The notes beneath the pieces were generated by a model. The model saw only the letters and a program-made list of their open reading frames with translations, searched no databases and was not told the DNA's origin. The translations under genes and the position numbers were made by a program. Of a DNA stretch of 64,000 nucleotides, positions 60,519-64,000 are shown one piece after another. Position 1 is the stretch's first letter. Every line of letters begins with the position of its first letter. This stretch comes from Excoecaria cochinchinensis (taxonomy: Eukaryota; Streptophyta; Magnoliopsida; Malpighiales; Euphorbiaceae): the NCBI GenBank assembly GCA_947683425.1, contig CANTUQ010000158.1:930001-994000 (forward strand), in the 5' to 3' direction.

Positions 60519-60965
60519 GAAATTTAGCGACGGAATCATTTTTGTCACTAATTTGCGATGAAAAGGACATTATGTCACTAATTTGCGACGAAAAAACAAT
60601 TTAGTAAAAAAATTTTGTCGATAAAAATGGCTGCAGTAATTTCTCTCCAGTTTTAATGACCGAAATTACTATAGAATCTTGATTTCGTCGCAAAATTTTG
60701 TTTCCATCCCTAAAATTATTTAAAAATAATAATTTATATTATTAGCGACGGAAATTAAAATTCGTCACTAAAAATGGCGTCAGAAGTTCATTCTCCGTTG
60801 CTAATTAGAGACGGAAGTTATTTTCGTCTCTAAAATTAGCGATGGAAAAGTGTTCCGCCGCTATATTTAGCGACGGTAACAACTTTCGTTGCTAATTAGC
60901 AATAGAGGTTGAAATTCGGTCTCTATTTTTAGTGACGGAACAGGAAATTCCGTCGCTATAATTTA
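60519..60965. repeat. Subterminal repeats of the CACTA element
   Basis: About a dozen copies of TTTAGCGACGGAA and its reverse complement TTCCGTCGCTAA, including back-to-back pairs (for example 60931-60960). In CACTA elements such repeats are transposase binding sites. Confidence 0.75.
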
Positions 60966-61409
60966 ACTATAAACTCACACTTTTCTCTCTCCTTCCCCTC
61001 TCTCCTCTTTCTCCTCCCTCTCCCCTCCTTCCCGTTTCCCCCTTCTCGGCCGCGCTACCCACCTCCGCCGCACCTCCGGCATGCCTCAACAGGTGCAGAT
61101 CCGGCCCCCTTCCCTTCGGCGCCAATCCGGCCATCCTCACCCTCGGCCGGCCTCCTCCTCCCTCCCCTCCCACTCCCCTTCCTTTCCCGCTTCTCTTTTC
61201 CTCCTCTGTGCGTAGCCTCCTTTCTTCCGGTGTTGTCTGTTGCTGCTCCGGCGTGGTGGACAACCATCCAGCTTAGGCGACTCCCCTGCCTTCCCTCCTC
61301 CTCCGCTGGCGTCAGGTAAGGAGTAGTTAATAAATTTTTTTAATTAATTATTATTATTATTATTATTATTATTATTTAAAATGTTAATATTGTTAAATAA
61401 AAATCTGAA

Positions 61410-62645
61410 TTACTTATTAGTGTTATTGTTATTGTTGTTAGAATTATCATTATTTATTTATGTTAATCAAACATTTCATTATTGTTAAATAATACTATGA
61501 ATAGTTTTTGTAAAATATATTATTATTAGTATTATTAGTATTAGTTAGATTATTGTTAAATAATGAAATGACAAATTTATTTTTGTTAGTATTATTAGAA
61601 AATAATAAACTTAATAATTTATTTGAGGATATTAGTAGTATTAATATTGTTAATGAATAATAAAATATGAATATTTGGGAAATTAAGTTGTTTATTAATA
61701 TTATTGTTGTTAATGTGGATTGTTATTGTTGTTAGAATAATTGCTATTTATTTATGTTAATTAAACATTTTGTAAAATATATTATTATTAGTGTTATTAG
61801 TATTAGTTAGTTTATTGTTAAATAATGAAATGACAAATTTATTTTTGTTAGTATTATTAGAAAATAATAAAGTTAATAAATTATTTGAGGATATTAGTAG
61901 TATTAATTGTGTTAATGAATAATAAAATATGAATATTTGGGAAATTAAGTTGTTTATTAATATTACCGTTGTTAATGTGGATTATTATTGTTGTAGAATA
62001 ATTATTATTTATTTATGTTAATTAAAAATTTTGTAAAATATATTATTATTAGTGCTATTAGTATTAGTTAGATTATTGTTAAATAATGAAATGAAAAAGT
62101 TATTATTGTTAGTATTATTAGAAAATAATAAACTTAATAATTTATTTGAGGATATTAGTAGTATTAATATTGTTAATGAATACTGAAATATGAATATTTT
62201 GGAAATTAAGTTGTTTATTAATATTATTGTTGTTAATGTGGATTGTTATTGTTGTTAGAATAATTATTATTTATTTATGTTAATTGAACATTTTGTAAAA
62301 TATATTATTATTAGTGTTATTAGTATTAGTTAGATTATTGTTAAATTAAGAAATGACAAATTTATTTTTGTTAGTATGATTACAAAATAATAAACTTAGT
62401 AATTTATTTGAGGATATTAGTAGTATTGATTGTGTTACTGAATAATAAAATATGAATATTTGGGAAATTAAGTTGTTTAATAATATTATTGTTGTTAATG
62501 TGCATTGTTATTGTTGCTAGAATAATTATTTTTTCTTTATATTGATTAAACATTTTGTAAAATATATTATTATTAGTGTTATTAGTATTAGTTAGATTAT
62601 TGTTAAATAATGAAATGACAAATTTATTATTGTTAGTAATATTAT
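61410..62645. repeat. 262-bp tandem repeat, about five copies
   Basis: TGAATATTTGGGAAATTAAG recurs at about 61668, 61930, 62189 (one change) and 62452, 259-263 bp apart. Each unit also holds AAATATATTATTATTAGT and TATTTGAGGATATTAGTAGT. It follows a splice-donor-like site, so it may lie in an intron of the element. Confidence 0.85.
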
Positions 62646-62649
62646 AAAA

Positions 62650-63186
62650 TAATACAGAATAGAGGGATCCCGTGGGACCACCTCTATAATACAGATAATA
62701 GAAATACAGATCAATGCTATGTTGTATTAAGAAAGAAAAATACAGAATAGGACTGTCATTGGCCTATAATAAGTGATACGCCTTTCTCACACCCACGATT
62801 TTATGTTCCTATGGCTAGCCATCATATCCTGAACTAGATTTGACTACCAGAATACTATAAATGGCATTAATAATCCATTTTTCACATCTTTAAGTTACCA
62901 TTCATACATTTTATGGAATTTCATCATATTATTCCATTCTTTTTCATGCAATTCAATCATTATACATGTGATTATTATCCTCACACCATCACATGCCATA
63001 AAAGCTCATTATTCCATCATGACACACATGTATACATACATCCACATATTCGGCCAACATACTAACTTTTCACCATTAATTCTTTTTATCAACTTTAACA
63101 TTTATTTACGCTATCCACATGTTAAATAACATAGTCATGCCATTATTTAACATTAAAACACATCAAAGTCATACCTTTACATACTT
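62650..63186 (-). repeat. F LTR fragment, inverted
   Basis: From CAGAATAGAGGGATCCCGTG it is collinear with 44680-45215, more diverged than the two large copies. A Tat-type LTR interrupts it at 63187. Confidence 0.75.
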
Positions 63187-64000
63187 TGACGCGCGCCGGA
63201 TCCCCGCGGCCGCCCATGGGACCGCCCGCTCGAGGGCGATCGGGGCATTTGTGGGTCCGTTGACAGCTTGCAATAAATCGCAAGTGCGTCTATATTGGGC
63301 AACAAGGAGGTTTCATGGAGTCGCCACCCAATAGAACATTGGGAAAGTTTCTCTCGCCTCGGAGAGCCTAAGACTGCGCATGGTATCCATTTTGGGCCAG
63401 CCAGAGGGGTCTTGGAAGGTAAACCTCTCCCCCTAAAGAGCCTAGGATTAGCGCTAAAGTCTCGTGGCACAAAAAGGTGTCTTGGAGGGTAGACCTCTAG
63501 CCTCTTTGAGCCCAAAGACCAGAGCTGGGTTCGGGATTTCTCATCTATTTCTACCTCGATTATTTTATGATCAAATTTTAATTTTCTCCACACGATGCAA
63601 TTAATCAAAGGCACTTTTATTCATATTTGGAAAGCCATAAATGGGAAAGTAAATAGTGAAAGCAATTAATTACAATAATACAAGGAGCGGAATATAACTC
63701 CCTTTTGTAAATGTGCGATGCATACACGAATCGGGGTATTATTTATTTTGAGGACTTTGGTCCTCGCATGCATCATTATTAAAATTGGATATTTTTATTG
63801 TGATTATTTTATTGGATAAAAATAGGACATTGGGTCCTTATGTTTGTAAAAACCTCATTTTATTGAATATAAAACATTGATTCATTTTTATACTTAACGA
63901 GATACAAAAAGGGTATGTTCATGTACATAAGATAATCAATGAATAAATAAATGAAGGAAATAACCAAGGAAATTTAGAAAACTAAACCGGACGAAATCCT
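63187..64000 (-). repeat. Tat-like B-type LTR end, runs off the window
   Basis: TGACGCGCGCCGGATCC is the LTR end on the minus strand (compare TGACGCATGCCGAACCCC at 11802). It is followed by TTGGGCAACAAGGAGG, GGAGTCGCCACCCAATAG, tandem-repeat-like units to 63525, and GGACTTTGGTCCTCGCATGC. No primer site is adjacent, so it is a 3' or solo LTR inserted in F sequence. Confidence 0.7.

Larger units (their letters stand above)
60490..62649 (+). mobile_element. CACTA (En/Spm-type) transposon, one end only
   Basis: It begins with CACTACAAGAAAA (60490-60502), the standard plant CACTA terminus. It continues with subterminal copies of GCGACGGAA in both orientations, then a CT-rich, GC-rich block like a 5' leader (60970-61315) ending in a donor-like CAGGTAAGG, then tandem repeats. 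The transposase and other end are missing: F LTR sequence follows at 62650. Confidence 0.8.

Noticed and set aside
60967..61267. Gly/Arg/Glu-rich ORFs on the minus strand.
   Set aside because: They are low-complexity readings of a CT-rich leader-like block in the CACTA element.
63187..63245. A dense run of restriction-site-like words (GGATCC, CCGCGG, GCGGCCGC, CCATGG, CTCGAG, CGATCG) resembling a cloning polylinker or vector contamination.
   Set aside because: It sits exactly at the terminus of a Tat-type LTR, whose relatives at 11802 and 16178 have TGACGCATGCCGAACC and (inverted) GGCGCGCATCA. The following sequence matches those LTRs without a break. A vector search would settle it, but a natural GC-rich LTR end is enough explanation.
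1..64000. Host protein-coding genes, tRNA or rRNA genes.
   Set aside because: All longer stretches match LTRs, element interiors or the CACTA element. No exon series with host-like domains and no rRNA or cloverleaf sequence was recognised; primer-site matches to tRNA ends are only 12-21 bases long.

Overview
This window reads as repeat-rich plant nuclear DNA, most likely pericentromeric or intergenic heterochromatin of a flowering plant. It is AT-rich, and almost every stretch can be assigned by eye to LTR retrotransposon material plus one CACTA DNA transposon. I see no intact host gene, no rRNA or tRNA gene, and no open reading frame longer than about 225 codons. The species cannot be named from the sequence. 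Families are labelled here with local letters; identities were judged by eye, not by alignment software.

Layout. 1-8598: family F element on +, two copies of a very long LTR (about 5.2 kb when complete) around only 307 bp of internal DNA. 8599-13816: Tat-like Ty3/gypsy element B1 on -, with integrase, reverse transcriptase and gag relics, an Arg-tRNA-type primer site and an LTR. 13817-16178: ends of three other LTRs (G, H, B). 16179-17194: unassigned, with a degraded possible pre-gag ORF. 17195-23891: second Tat-like element (T) on -, with gag relic, primer site, complete LTR and part of another T LTR. 23892-29270: LTR fragments C0, C' and D' on +. 29271-35281: family D element on -, a 4.1 kb 5' LTR, 0.9 kb internal region and truncated 3' LTR, inserted into D' (whose end lies at 35282-35395). 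35396-37443: third T LTR. 37444-40990: two E-family LTRs in inverted orientation. 40547-59033: a tandem duplication of about 9.25 kb (E LTR end, primer site, Tekay/Del-like gag relic, C LTR, F fragment, G LTR). 59485-64000: D-like LTR piece, CACTA fragment with 262-bp tandem repeats, F fragment, and a Tat-type LTR running off the edge.

The most interesting signal lies inside the LTRs. Families C, D, D', E, G and H share one plan: a start of TGTCACACC or TGTAATGGCC, a leader that looks spliced and carries a short lysine-rich exon, a cassette of CG-rich palindromes, a block of consecutive hairpins around an AGGCATGCCT palindrome, a CTAAG...CTTAG palindrome, and a TGTTACA end. The palindrome cassette is swapped between otherwise similar LTRs (D versus D'), and stems in the hairpin block change on both arms while loops stay the same. 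That is the pattern expected if base-pairing itself is conserved.
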